64,000 bases of DNA from Rubrivivax gelatinosus IL144. Lineage in GTDB: Bacteria; Pseudomonadota; Gammaproteobacteria; Burkholderiales; Burkholderiaceae_C. Both the position numbers and the translations under genes were made by a program. Location: contig NC_017075.1 in the NCBI RefSeq assembly GCF_000284255.1, positions 2,542,001-2,606,000 of the forward strand. Reading direction: 5' to 3'. A model generated the notes under the pieces. That model worked only from the letters and a program-made list of their open reading frames with translations, was not told the origin of the DNA and searched no databases. The number at the start of each line of letters is the position of its first letter. Position 1 is the stretch's first letter. Below are positions 1 to 10,706 of the stretch, one piece after another.

Positions 1-2
1 AC

Positions 3-1789
<1,787 letters not shown>

Positions 1790-1790
<1 letters not shown>

Positions 1791-2326
1791 TGGCCGTGCA
1801 CGAGATCCTGAAGATGGGCGATGCGCGCCTGCTGCGTGTCGCCCAACCGGTCGAAGCCTTCGACACGCCCGAGCTGCACGCGCTGGTGGCCGACATGATG
1901 GAAACCATGGCCGCCGCCAACGGCGCCGGCCTGGCGGCGCCGCAGATCGGCGTCGACCTGCAGCTCGTCGTCTTCGGCTTCGAGCGCAACGAGCGCTACC
2001 CGGAGGCGCCGGCGGTGCCGCTGACCGTGCTGTGCAACCCGGTGATCACGCCGCTGTCCGACGAGAAGGTCGACGGCTGGGAAGGCTGTCTGTCGGTGCC
2101 GGGGCTGCGCGGCGTCGTGCCGCGTTTCGCGCGCATCCGCTACACCGGCTTCGACGCCCAGGGCCGGGCGATCGAACGCGAAGCCGAGGGTTTCCACGCC
2201 CGCGTCGTGCAGCACGAGTGCGACCACCTGATCGGCCGGCTGTACCCGACGCGCATGGACGACCTGACGAAACTCGGCTTCACCAGCGTGCTCTTCCCCG
2301 AACTGGACCCCGCGTCCGACGACTGA
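1790..2326 (+). CDS. def: Peptide deformylase
   Basis: Removes the N-formyl group from nascent proteins in the cytoplasm. The 178-aa protein has all three PDF motifs: [10 protein letters not shown] (45-54), EGCLSVPG (98-105, metal ligand C100) and QHECDH (141-146, ligands H142 and H146, catalytic E143). Its length is normal for the family. The ATG overlaps the ligA stop by one base. This copy is not next to fmt; a second def elsewhere in the genome would not be surprising in this order, but that is inference. Confidence 0.96.
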
Positions 2327-2394
2327 AGCATGGGGTAACGGCGGGTTACGCAGCCCCAGGTCGGCGCCTTGCCCCTGTCGCGCGTTGGAGCCTC

Positions 2395-4338
2395 ATGAAC
2401 CCTGCTGAACGCCTCGTGCGCCGGCTCGTCGCCGGCCTGCTGACCGTCGCGGCACTCGCCGTCCCGCTGGGGGCGTCGGCCCAGGACGATCCTCCCGGAC
2501 GCGTCGGCCGCATCGCCGCGTCGGAGGGGCGCATCTGGATCTACGACGACGCCCAGGGCGCCTGGATCGACGCCTCGACCAACCGCCCGCTGACCCGCGG
2601 CGACCGCATCTCCACCGACGGCGACGCCCGCGCGACGCTGCGCATCGGCTCGACGACGGTGCGCCTGGGCGGCAGCACCGAACTGGAAGTGCAGCGCCTG
2701 GACGACCAGCGGGTCTCGCTGCGCCTGCACAGCGGCGCCGTGGCGCTGCGCGTGCGTTCCAGCGAGGTCGCCGACGAGACCGAACTCGTCACCGACGAAG
2801 CCACGCTGCGCCCGCGCCGTGCCGGTTATTTCCGCGCCGACCGCGTCGACGACGTCACCTGGGCCAGCGCCTGGCGCGGCGAGCTGCGTGTCGACCCGCG
2901 CAACGACGAGGCTTTCACCGTCGACGACGGCCGCCGTGTCGAGGTCTGGAGCGAACGCGGCCGCGCGCAGCGCCGCTGGGACACGCCGCCCGACGACGAG
3001 TTCGCCGACTGGGCGCGCCGCGAGGACCGCGCAGACGAACGCAGCGCCGCCTACCGCTACGTCTCGCCCGAGATGACCGGGGCCGAGGACCTGGACCGTT
3101 ACGGCAGCTGGGACCGCCACCCCGAATACGGCAACGTCTGGGTGCCGACGGCGGTGCCGGTCGGCTGGGCGCCGTACCGCTACGGCCACTGGGCCTGGAT
3201 CGCGCCCTGGGGCTGGACCTGGGTCGACGACGCCCGCTGGGGCTTCGCGCCCTTCCACTACGGCCGCTGGGTGTACTGGGGCCGTCGCTGGGCCTGGTAT
3301 CCGGGGGCCTACGTCGCCCGGCCGGTCTACGCGCCGGCGCTGGTGGCCTGGGTCGGCGGCTCGAACTTCAGTGTCGGCATCAACGTCGGCGGCCCGCCGG
3401 TCGGCTGGGTGCCGCTGGCGCCGCGCGAGGTCTTCGTGCCGTACTACCGCGTCACGCCGATCTACATCGACCGCGTGAACCACCGCCCGCACGGCCCGCG
3501 CCCGGTGCCGACCGGCCCGATCATGTACACCAACCAGGGCGTGCCCGGCGGCGTCACCGTCGTGCCGCGCGACGTGCTGGTGCGGCGCGAGCCGGTGGCG
3601 CGTGCCGTCGTCGACGTCAACGTCGGCCGCCGGCCGCTGCGCAGCGATGCGCCGGCCGCCTTGCCGCAGCCGCCGGCGCTCGACGGCGGCCACCGGCCGG
3701 CACCGCCGTCGCCGCGCTGGAGCAGCGACGACGGCCGCCGCGGTGCTCCGGCGATGGGCCGCCGCGACGACACCCGCACCGAGCGTCCGACCCCGCGTGC
3801 CGACGACGGCGATCGCCCGGGCACGGCCTTCGGCCGGCCGGTGCCGGTGCCTTCGAACCGCGCCGAGGACCGCCGGGACGATCGCCGCGATGATCGCCGT
3901 GAGGACCGGCGCGACGAACGCGCCACGCCGCGCCCGTCCACGCCAGCGCCGGTGCAGATGCCTGCGCGTTCGATGCCGCGCCGGGACAGCGGCGACAACG
4001 AGGATCGCCCGGACCGCCAGGCGACGCCCGACCGCCGCGGGGCCAACTGGACCAAGCGTCCGGACGAGGACCGCGTGTTGCGCACGACGCCTCCGCAGAC
4101 CGTCGAACGCCGTGCGCCCGACCAGGGTGTCGAACGCCCGGGCCGCGAGCCCAGCGTGTTGCCGGTGGAGCCGCCGGCGCGCCATGCGATGCCGGAGCGG
4201 CCTGCGGAACGGCAGCAGGAGCGCCAGCCTGAACGCGTCCAGGAACGCCCGCAGATGGCGCCGCGCCAGCCCGAGCGGGCAGAGCGCCGCGACGACAAGC
4301 GCGACGAGCGCCGCAACCCGCGCCAGGACGAGCGCTGA
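2395..4338 (+). CDS. Secreted FecR/DUF6600-type protein with Arg/Pro-rich tail
   Basis: A 647-aa exported protein of unknown function. The ATG at 2395 follows a GGAG at 2387-2390 and begins a clear signal peptide (RLVRRLVAGLLTVAALAVP, cleavage after ASAQ near 30). Residues 32-150 resemble the FecR beta domain. Residues 235-330 form a Trp/Tyr-rich block with repeats of the type GWxPYxxGxW, the DUF6600 signature. The last 250 residues are low complexity, made of Arg, Asp, Pro and Glu with runs such as RRDDRRDDRREDRRDE. An extended frame upstream to 2032 overlaps def and has no signal peptide, so I rejected it. The tail may bind polyanions or cell wall; that is inference. Confidence 0.82.
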   Translation: MNPAERLVRRLVAGLLTVAALAVPLGASAQDDPPGRVGRIAASEGRIWIYDDAQGAWIDASTNRPLTRGDRISTDGDARATLRIGSTTVRLGGSTELEVQRLDDQRVSLRLHSGAVALRVRSSEVADETELVTDEATLRPRRAGYFRADRVDDVTWASAWRGELRVDPRNDEAFTVDDGRRVEVWSERGRAQRRWDTPPDDEFADWARREDRADERSAAYRYVSPEMTGAEDLDRYGSWDRHPEYGNVWVPTAVPVGWAPYRYGHWAWIAPWGWTWVDDARWGFAPFHYGRWVYWGRRWAWYPGAYVARPVYAPALVAWVGGSNFSVGINVGGPPVGWVPLAPREVFVPYYRVTPIYIDRVNHRPHGPRPVPTGPIMYTNQGVPGGVTVVPRDVLVRREPVARAVVDVNVGRRPLRSDAPAALPQPPALDGGHRPAPPSPRWSSDDGRRGAPAMGRRDDTRTERPTPRADDGDRPGTAFGRPVPVPSNRAEDRRDDRRDDRREDRRDERATPRPSTPAPVQMPARSMPRRDSGDNEDRPDRQATPDRRGANWTKRPDEDRVLRTTPPQTVERRAPDQGVERPGREPSVLPVEPPARHAMPERPAERQQERQPERVQERPQMAPRQPERAERRDDKRDERRNPRQDER

Positions 4339-4350
4339 CGTCGAGCGCCG

Positions 4351-4498
4351 GGCTCAGCCCTCGCGCGTGAAATCGCGCTCGGGCCTTCGGCAGGCGCAGA
4401 ACGCCTTCCGGCGTCCTGCGTCCAGGCTCAGCCCTCGCGCGTGAAATCGCGCTCGGGCCTTCGGCAGGCGCAGAACGCCTTCCGGCGTCCTGCGTCCG
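4351..4498. repeat. 74-bp hairpin unit in tandem (2 copies)
   Basis: Two copies of a 74-bp unit (4351-4424 and 4425-4498) differ by one base at the end. A third copy begins at 4499 (GGCTCAGC) and runs into the stop of the next minus-strand gene. Each unit holds a long hairpin: stem CGCAG-a-ACGCC, loop TTCC, closing GGCGT-c-CTGCG. The repeat lies between two convergent genes, so it may act as a bidirectional terminator or mRNA end-stabiliser, although no T-tract follows either side. Confidence 0.85.
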
Positions 4499-4501
4499 GG
4501 C

Positions 4502-5146
4502 TCAGCGCAGCAGCGGCTTGAGCACCGGCCAGACGTTGTCGAGCATCGTCGGCTGGGCCTGCGCGGTCGGGTGGATGCGGTCGGCCTGGAACAGCGTCTC
4601 GGCCTCGGGCACGTCGGCGACGCCGCGCAGCAAAAAGGGCACGAGCGCCGCGCCGCTTTCGCGCGCGACCTTGGCGAACGAGGCCGAGAAGTCCTCGGCG
4701 TAGCGCCGGCCGTAGTTCGGCGGCACTTCCATGCCGACGACGACGACCTTGGCGCCGGCCTCGCGCGCGCTGCGCGCCATCGTCGCCAGGTTGTCGCGCG
4801 TGTTGGCGATGGGCAGGCCGCGCAGCGCGTCGTTGCCGCCGAGTTCCAGGATCACCAGCCCGGGCTTGTGCTGCTTGAGCAGCGCCGGCAGCCGCGTGCG
4901 CCCGCCGGAGGTCGTCTCGCCGCTGATGCTGGCGTTGACGAGTTTCCAGCCCGGCGCCTGGTCGCCCAGGCGCTTGTCCAGCAGCGAGACCCAGCCGCTG
5001 CCGCGCGCCAGGCCGTACTCGGCCGACAGGCTGTCGCCGAGCACGAGCAAGGTGCGCGCGTCGGCCGCTGCCGCCGGGCCCGCGAACGCCGGGGTGACGG
5101 CGAGCGCGCTAGCATGCGCCAGCCATTGCCGGCGGGTCCACCGCAT
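4502..5146 (-). CDS. tesA: SGNH-family esterase / lysophospholipase TesA
   Basis: Multifunctional thioesterase/protease I/lysophospholipase L1 of the periplasm. From ATG 5146 it is 214 aa. The N-terminus (TRRQWLAHASALAV, cleavage near AAAA) has a twin-arginine look. SGNH blocks are complete: GDSLS (nucleophile S39), G76, GGND (103-106) and DRIHP (D189, H192). Upstream in-frame ATGs (5164 and 5182) lie inside the divergent ABC gene and add no signal peptide. The gene is head to head with ybbA, as in E. coli and many proteobacteria. Confidence 0.92.
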   Translation of the reverse strand: MRWTRRQWLAHASALAVTPAFAGPAAAADARTLLVLGDSLSAEYGLARGSGWVSLLDKRLGDQAPGWKLVNASISGETTSGGRTRLPALLKQHKPGLVILELGGNDALRGLPIANTRDNLATMARSAREAGAKVVVVGMEVPPNYGRRYAEDFSASFAKVARESGAALVPFLLRGVADVPEAETLFQADRIHPTAQAQPTMLDNVWPVLKPLLR

Positions 5147-5150
5147 CCGA

Positions 5151-5834
5151 ATGTCAGATCCGATCATCTCCGTCCAACGCATCTCGAAGCAGGTCGCCGA
5201 TTCGACCGGCACGCTGACGATTCTCCACGACATCGATTTCGCGCTCTTTCCGAAGGAGACCGTGGCCATCGTCGGTGCCTCGGGCTCGGGCAAGAGCACG
5301 CTGCTGGCCATCCTGGCCGGCCTGGACACACCCACGGCGGGCACGGTGACGCTGGCCGGCACCGACCTGTTCGCGCTCGACGAAGACGCCCGCGCCGCGC
5401 TGCGTGCGCGCCAGGTCGGCTTCGTCTTCCAGAACTTCCAGCTGCTGGGCCATCTGACGGCGCTGGAGAACGTGATGCTGCCGCTGGAGCTGATGGGCCG
5501 GCGCGACGCACGCGCCGCGGCTGCCGAGATGCTGGCGCGTGTCGGCCTCGGCGAGCGCCTGGCGCACTACCCGAAGCTGCTGTCCGGCGGCGAGCAGCAG
5601 CGTGTCGCGCTGGCGCGCGCCTTCGTCGTGCGCCCGGCGGTGCTGCTGGCCGACGAGCCCACCGGCAGCTTGGACTTCGCCACCGGCGCCAAGGTGATGG
5701 AGCTGATGTTCGAACTCAACCGCGAAGCCGGCACGACGCTGGTGCTCGTCACCCACGACCCGCAGATCGCCGCCCGCTGCGAGCGCCAGCTGCGCATCGA
5801 CGCCGGGCGGGTGGCGGAGGCGGCGGCGGCCTGA
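5151..5834 (+). CDS. ybbA: ABC transporter ATP-binding protein YbbA (LolD-like)
   Basis: A 227-aa ATPase of the MacB/LolD class. Walker A is GASGSGKST (42-50), the signature LSGGEQQR is at 144-151, and Walker B is LLADEPTGSLD. Family knowledge pairs YbbA with the large permease YbbP, but here the next gene is an unrelated minus-strand protease, so the permease is missing or elsewhere. Only four bases separate this ATG from the tesA ATG, so its promoter and ribosome site must lie in tesA coding DNA. No clear Shine-Dalgarno is visible. The stop abuts the stop of the convergent protease gene with no gap. Confidence 0.88.
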   Translation: MSDPIISVQRISKQVADSTGTLTILHDIDFALFPKETVAIVGASGSGKSTLLAILAGLDTPTAGTVTLAGTDLFALDEDARAALRARQVGFVFQNFQLLGHLTALENVMLPLELMGRRDARAAAAEMLARVGLGERLAHYPKLLSGGEQQRVALARAFVVRPAVLLADEPTGSLDFATGAKVMELMFELNREAGTTLVLVTHDPQIAARCERQLRIDAGRVAEAAAA

Positions 5835-8480
5835 TCAGACCCCGGCGCGCTCCAGCCGCGCCTTGAGCGCCAGGCGGATCGTCTGCGCGCTGTCTTCCAG
5901 ATGGGCGCGGGTCTCGGCGTCGCGGCGGGCCGGGTGGGCCTTGGCGTGGTCCAGGCGCACCAGCAGCGTCTGCGCCTGGCTGCGCAGCAGCGCGCGGGCG
6001 TCGGCGCGGGCCGAGGGCTGCAGCAGCGCGGCGGCCAGGCGGTTGGCGTGGTCGCGCTGCAGCTCCCGGCGTGCCGGCGGGATCGCCGCGCCGGCGCCGA
6101 GTTCGCTCCAGACCTCGCGAGTGAGCCGGCCGTACAGCTCGGCCAGCCCGAAAGCGTCTTCCGGGTGGTCGACCTTGGCCGCGGCGTCCAGCACGCGCCC
6201 GGCCAGCGCATCGCCTGACAGCGTGGCCAGCACGCTGCGCTGCAGCTCCAGCAGACGCTGCGGCAGCGCGAAGTCGGTCGGCGTGCCGGATTCGCCGCGC
6301 TCCAGGTAGTCGGGGGCCAGACGGCGCTGCAGCGCCGGGCTCAGCGCCAGGCCGTCGGCGCCCAGCACGTCGCGCATCAGCAGGTCCAGCGCCTGGCGCT
6401 GGGTCTGCGCCGGCAGCGGCTGCAGCGGGTCGCGGCCGCTGCCGGGGTAGTCGCGCAGCGTGCGCACGCCGCCGATCTGGCGCAGCAGCAGCTGCGTCGC
6501 GCGGCCGACGTCGTTGAGCGCGAAGGCGATCGAGCGCCGCAGCACCGAGTAGTCCTCGTCGGGCGCCAGCGTGCGTGTCTCCTGGCGGCGGAACAGGTCG
6601 CGGGCGATCTCCAGCCGCTTGGCGGCGAAGGCGACGGGGTCGGCGCCGAGGTCGAAGACCGCGACCTCGGGGTCCAGGCCGAGCGCGTTGTCTTCGTCGG
6701 TGGCGAAGGCGAGCTGCGGGTCGCGGCTGCGGGCGGCGATCTTCTGCAGCTCGGCCGCCTCGTGCTCGGCGGCGATCGGCTTGTAGGCGTACTCGATCGC
6801 CCAGTAGTCGTAAGGCCCCAGCGTGGTCTGGAACGGTGTGCCCAGCGGCGCCCCCGGGCGCGGCAGGTTGATGGCGTTGTATTCCATCACCGAGCCGGTC
6901 GTGCCGTGATCGCGCGTGAACTCGGGGTCGGCGAGCTGGGCCTCGGTGTAGATGCGCGAGGCGCGGAAGTTGTGGCGCAGGCCCAGCGCGTGGCCGACCT
7001 CGTGCATCACGGTGTTGCGCAGGTAGTCCTGCACGTAGCGCCGGGTGCGCGGGTCGTCGGCGGGCAGGTCGTCGCGCGCGGCGAGCACGTCCAGGCCGTA
7101 GGCCAGCTGGGCGGCCGCCTCGTCAGCGAAGCTGCAGGCGGCGGGGCCGTCGGCCGCGGCCGCTGCACCGGCGGTGCCGGCCAGCACCTGGGTGCGCTCG
7201 ACACGCTTCAGCCGCGTGACCAGGGCTTCGACGCCGATGTCGGCGTCGAGGATCTCGCCGCTGCGCGGGTCGACCTGCGACGGGCCGATCGCGGCGAAGC
7301 CGGGGTCGGGGCTGGTCATCCAGCGCACCGAGGCGCGACCGGCGTCCAGCGTGTCGAAGTCGGCGTCGTCGGCCTGCTGGCGCACGACGATGGCGTCGCG
7401 GAAGCCGATGCGCTCGAAAGCCTTATTCCATTCGAGGATCCCGTCGCGCACGGTGTCGCGCCAGGCCAGCGGCACGTTGCGGTCGATCCAGAAGGTGATC
7501 GGCTTGACCGGCTCGGACAGCGCCGCGGCGGGGTCGCGTTTTTCCAGCCGCCAGCGGTTGATCCAGCGCTGGCGCGGCGAGCTGCCGAGCTCGCCGGCGA
7601 CGTCGAAGCTCTGCGTCGTGAAGCTGCCGATGCGCGGGTCGGCGCGGCGCGCGTGCATCGGTTCGGCCGGCAGCGGCGCCAGCGAATAGTGCAGGCCGAC
7701 GAGCAGGCTGCGCGCGTCGGGCACGTAACGCGGCAGCGAGGGCCCGCCCGGGGCCGCCGGGGCCAGCGTCGCGGCGTAGAAATGGTTCGTCGTCTCGATG
7801 ACGGTGGCGTCGGCCGAGTTGCGCACCGCGGCGATCGTCGTGTTGCGCGGGTCCAGCAGATAAGGCTGGCGGAAGGCACGCTGCAGCGACATGCCCACGC
7901 CCAGCATGTCGCCGAGGAAGAGCGCGTTGGCCTCGACCAGCACGGCGCCGCTCTGCGGCTGCGGCTGGCTGACCACCGGCGCACTGGCCAGCAGACTGGA
8001 AGCGAACGAGGCCGCCGCGGCCCGCGCCTCGGGCGAGCCGGGCGCGGTAGCCGGGTAGACGTTGCGCGCCTGCAGCCGCACCTGCTGGTACTGGCGCACG
8101 AACTCCACGAGCTGCGGCCCGCCGGCGCCGGAAACCGGGTGCGCCATCAGCCCGCCGAGCACGCCGGCTTCGGCGATGCCCGAAGCGAACTTCGGCGACA
8201 GCAGGAAGGGTCGGCCCCAGGCGGCCGGCGCGAGTTCGATCCAGACCTTGTCCTCGCGCTGCCACAGCGGCAGCGGCCCGTCGATGCGGCGCGCGTCCTT
8301 CACGACCGCGGCGAAGGCTGGCAAGTTGGGGTCGGGCGGCGCCACGCGGGCCGCCGGGACGGCCTCGGCGGGCTTGTCGGCCGCGGCGGCGGGCGCCGCC
8401 GGACGCGTGGCGCAGGCCGCGAGCAGCGCGGCAGCGGCCAGCGGCAGCAGCGGACGGAGGAGGCGGGGCAGGGCAGGCAC
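5835..8480 (-). CDS. Zinc-dependent metalloprotease lipoprotein (DUF5117/DUF4953 type)
   Basis: A predicted outer-membrane or periplasmic lipoprotein protease of about 881 aa. A GTG at 8480 gives an ideal lipoprotein signal (PLAAAALLAAC, lipobox LAAC). Longer starts at 8552 or 8570 overlap the divergent gene and add a hydrophilic extension. The zincin motif HEVGHALGLRHN is at about residues 493-504, followed by a Met-turn-like GSVMEYN. The DUF5118-DUF5117-DUF4953 order is typical of this family, which has no well-defined substrate. Many members are 800-900 aa, matching here. The start codon is the uncertain point. Confidence 0.85.
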   Translation of the reverse strand: MPALPRLLRPLLPLAAAALLAACATRPAAPAAAADKPAEAVPAARVAPPDPNLPAFAAVVKDARRIDGPLPLWQREDKVWIELAPAAWGRPFLLSPKFASGIAEAGVLGGLMAHPVSGAGGPQLVEFVRQYQQVRLQARNVYPATAPGSPEARAAAASFASSLLASAPVVSQPQPQSGAVLVEANALFLGDMLGVGMSLQRAFRQPYLLDPRNTTIAAVRNSADATVIETTNHFYAATLAPAAPGGPSLPRYVPDARSLLVGLHYSLAPLPAEPMHARRADPRIGSFTTQSFDVAGELGSSPRQRWINRWRLEKRDPAAALSEPVKPITFWIDRNVPLAWRDTVRDGILEWNKAFERIGFRDAIVVRQQADDADFDTLDAGRASVRWMTSPDPGFAAIGPSQVDPRSGEILDADIGVEALVTRLKRVERTQVLAGTAGAAAAADGPAACSFADEAAAQLAYGLDVLAARDDLPADDPRTRRYVQDYLRNTVMHEVGHALGLRHNFRASRIYTEAQLADPEFTRDHGTTGSVMEYNAINLPRPGAPLGTPFQTTLGPYDYWAIEYAYKPIAAEHEAAELQKIAARSRDPQLAFATDEDNALGLDPEVAVFDLGADPVAFAAKRLEIARDLFRRQETRTLAPDEDYSVLRRSIAFALNDVGRATQLLLRQIGGVRTLRDYPGSGRDPLQPLPAQTQRQALDLLMRDVLGADGLALSPALQRRLAPDYLERGESGTPTDFALPQRLLELQRSVLATLSGDALAGRVLDAAAKVDHPEDAFGLAELYGRLTREVWSELGAGAAIPPARRELQRDHANRLAAALLQPSARADARALLRSQAQTLLVRLDHAKAHPARRDAETRAHLEDSAQTIRLALKARLERAGV

Positions 8481-8560
8481 GGCGAAATTGTCGAAGCCGT
8501 GCGGCGGCGAGTCCCCGCGATAAGGAGCACGATTGCCCCTCTGCTGCTTCATTGCCCGCC

Positions 8561-9565
8561 ATGTCGCCACACGTCACTCCGCTGCGTTGGGGCCTCGTCG
8601 GCCCCGGCACGATCGCCCGTCGCTTCGCCGATGCGCTGACCGTGGTGCCGGGCGCGCGCCTGACGGCGGTGTATGGCGGCCGCCCGAGCCATGCCGAGGC
8701 CTTCGCCGCGCACTGGCCGGCCACCGTGCACCATGAGCTGGCGGCGCTGCTGGCCGACCCGCAGGTCGACGCGGTCTACGTCGCCACGCCGCACAGCGCG
8801 CACGCCGAGGCCATCGCCGCGGCGCTGGACGCCGGCAAGCCGGTGCTCTGCGAAAAACCGCTGGTGGCCACCGCGGCCCAGGCGCGCGCCGTCGTCGCCC
8901 TTGCCGGCGAGCGCCGTGTGTTCCTGATGGAGGCGCTGTGGTCGCGTTTCCTGCCGTCCTGGCAGCAGCTGCGCGCCTGGATCGAAGCCGGCGAGATCGG
9001 CACCGTGCACACGGTGCAGGGCACGTTCTGCCTGCGGCTGCCCTTCGACCCGGCCTCGCGGCTGTTCGCGCCGGCGCTGGCCGGCGGCGCGCTGCTGGAC
9101 ATCGGCGTCTACGCGCTGTCGCTGGCGCAGTGGGTGATACAGGCCCAGGGCAGCGGCGAGCCCGAGGGCTTCGACGTCGCCGGGAGGCTGGCGCCGACTG
9201 GCGTCGACCTGCACCTCGCGACGCAGCTGCGCTGGGCCGGCGGCGCGGTGGCGCAGTTCGTCATCGGCTTCGACGGCGCGGCCGACAACGCCTGCCGCAT
9301 CCACGGCCAGCGCGGCACGATCACGCTGCAGCCCAACTTCTGGGAGTGCACGCGCGTCACGCTGCAGCGCCGCGGCGAGCCCGAGCAGACGCTCGAGCTG
9401 CCGTTCCGCCACAACGGCTTCGAGTACCAGATCGAGGCGGCGACGGCCTGCATCGCCGCCGGCCAGATGGAGAACGCCGCGATGCCGCTGGCGCAGACGC
9501 TGGCGGTGGCCGAACTGAGCGACGCGATGCGCCAGCGCCTGGGCGTGCGCTACCCGTTCGAGTGA
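8561..9565 (+). CDS. Gfo/Idh/MocA-family NAD(P)-dependent oxidoreductase
   Basis: A 334-aa cytoplasmic dehydrogenase. The N-terminal Rossmann fold has GLVGPGTIA (11-19). The family's catalytic Lys motif CEKPL is near 97-101, and the C-terminal alpha/beta domain ends in a conserved HNGFEYQIEA stretch. It resembles the trans-1,2-dihydrobenzene-1,2-diol dehydrogenase and sugar dehydrogenase branch, but the substrate cannot be read from sequence. The ATG at 8561 is preferred over the ATG at 8552. No operon partner: it is divergent from the metalloprotease and convergent with the ABC permease, with one base between the stops. Confidence 0.88.
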   Translation: MSPHVTPLRWGLVGPGTIARRFADALTVVPGARLTAVYGGRPSHAEAFAAHWPATVHHELAALLADPQVDAVYVATPHSAHAEAIAAALDAGKPVLCEKPLVATAAQARAVVALAGERRVFLMEALWSRFLPSWQQLRAWIEAGEIGTVHTVQGTFCLRLPFDPASRLFAPALAGGALLDIGVYALSLAQWVIQAQGSGEPEGFDVAGRLAPTGVDLHLATQLRWAGGAVAQFVIGFDGAADNACRIHGQRGTITLQPNFWECTRVTLQRRGEPEQTLELPFRHNGFEYQIEAATACIAAGQMENAAMPLAQTLAVAELSDAMRQRLGVRYPFE

Positions 9566-9566
9566 T

Positions 9567-10706
9567 TCAGTCGATGGTCTGGCGGTAGCGCAGCATCGCC
9601 ACGCCGCCGGCGGCCAGCGCGAAAGCGGCGATCGCCGCCGCTTCGGGCCACAGGTCGGCAAAGCCGCTGCCTTTCAGCATCACGGCGCGCACGATGCGCA
9701 GGAAGTGGGTCAGCGGCAGCACTTCGCCGATCGTCTGCGCCCAGCCCGGCATGCCGCGGAACGGGAACATGAAGCCCGACAGCAGGATGTTCGGCAGGAA
9801 ATAGAACATCGTCATCTGCATGGACTGCATCTGCGAGCGCGCGATGGTGCTGAAGGTGAAGCCCACCGACAGCGTGGCGACGATGAACAGCAGCACCATC
9901 GCCGACAGCAGCACGAAGCTGCCGGCCATCGGCACGTGGAACAGCACGCGCGCCGCGGCGAAGACCAGCAGCACCTGGCCGTAGCCGATGATCACGTAGG
10001 GCAGGATCTTGCCGGCCATCATCTCCACCGGCCGCACCGGGGTGGCCAGCAGGTTCTCCAGCGTGCCGCGCTCGCGTTCGCGGGTCATCGCCATCGAGGT
10101 CATCATCACCAGCGTCATCGTCAGGATGACGCCCATCAGCCCCGGCACGACGTTGAACGCGGTGATGCCCTCGGGGTTGTAGCGCTTGTGCACGCGGACC
10201 TCGAACGGCGCCGCACCGCCGGCCAGCGGCGCCAGCGCGCCGGTGAGCTCGCTGCGAAGCGCCAGCGTCGGCAGCGCCGCCAGCGCGGCCACCGCCTGGC
10301 CGGTGGCGGCCGGGTCGCTGGCGTCGGCCAGCACGACGAGCGGCGGCGTCTCGCCACGCAGCAGCCGGCGCGTGAAGTCGCCCGGGAAGACGAGCGCGAA
10401 CTGCACCTGGCCGCTGGCGATCAGCGCCTCGGCATCGGCTTCGCTCGGCATGGCGACGATCTCGAAGTAGCCGGTGTTGCGCACCGCGGCGACGACGCTG
10501 CGCACGACGGGCGATTCGTCCAGCGCGACGACGGCCGTCGGCAAATGCTTGGGGTCGCCGTTGATCGCGTAGCCGAACAGCACCAGCTGCATCAGCGGCA
10601 CGCCGATCAGCATCGCGAAGGTCAGCCGGTCGCGGCGCAGCTGGATCAGCTCCTTGCGCAGCACCGCGAGGATGCGGCCCCAGCTAAGCGAGAGGATCCT
10701 GGGCAT
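9567..10706 (-). CDS. ABC-2 type permease of a YbhGFSR-like efflux system
   Basis: A 379-aa membrane subunit. An N-terminal membrane segment (LTFAMLIGVPLMQLVLFGYAI) is followed by a large periplasmic domain. Five C-terminal transmembrane helices follow, with the ABC-2 coupling motif TRERERGTLENLLATPVRP near the middle. It overlaps the 3' end of the ATPase gene by 23 bp, so the two are translated together. E. coli has two such permeases (YbhS and YbhR); only one is present, which may form a homodimer. Known relatives export cationic dyes and some antibiotics; the substrate here is unknown. Confidence 0.9.
   Translation of the reverse strand: MPRILSLSWGRILAVLRKELIQLRRDRLTFAMLIGVPLMQLVLFGYAINGDPKHLPTAVVALDESPVVRSVVAAVRNTGYFEIVAMPSEADAEALIASGQVQFALVFPGDFTRRLLRGETPPLVVLADASDPAATGQAVAALAALPTLALRSELTGALAPLAGGAAPFEVRVHKRYNPEGITAFNVVPGLMGVILTMTLVMMTSMAMTRERERGTLENLLATPVRPVEMMAGKILPYVIIGYGQVLLVFAAARVLFHVPMAGSFVLLSAMVLLFIVATLSVGFTFSTIARSQMQSMQMTMFYFLPNILLSGFMFPFRGMPGWAQTIGEVLPLTHFLRIVRAVMLKGSGFADLWPEAAAIAAFALAAGGVAMLRYRQTID

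Noticed and set aside
3846..3930. Tandem repeat in DNA coding for RRDD/RRED runs
   Set aside because: The DNA periodicity is fully explained by the low-complexity protein tail, so it is not listed as a separate repeat element.
2140..4185. Very long antisense frames (for example 681 aa opposite the FecR/DUF6600 gene, and about 1000 aa frames opposite rhlE and its neighbour and opposite tex)
   Set aside because: They arise from high GC3 on the real strand, have Arg/Ala-rich low-complexity translations and no motifs, and cross gene boundaries.
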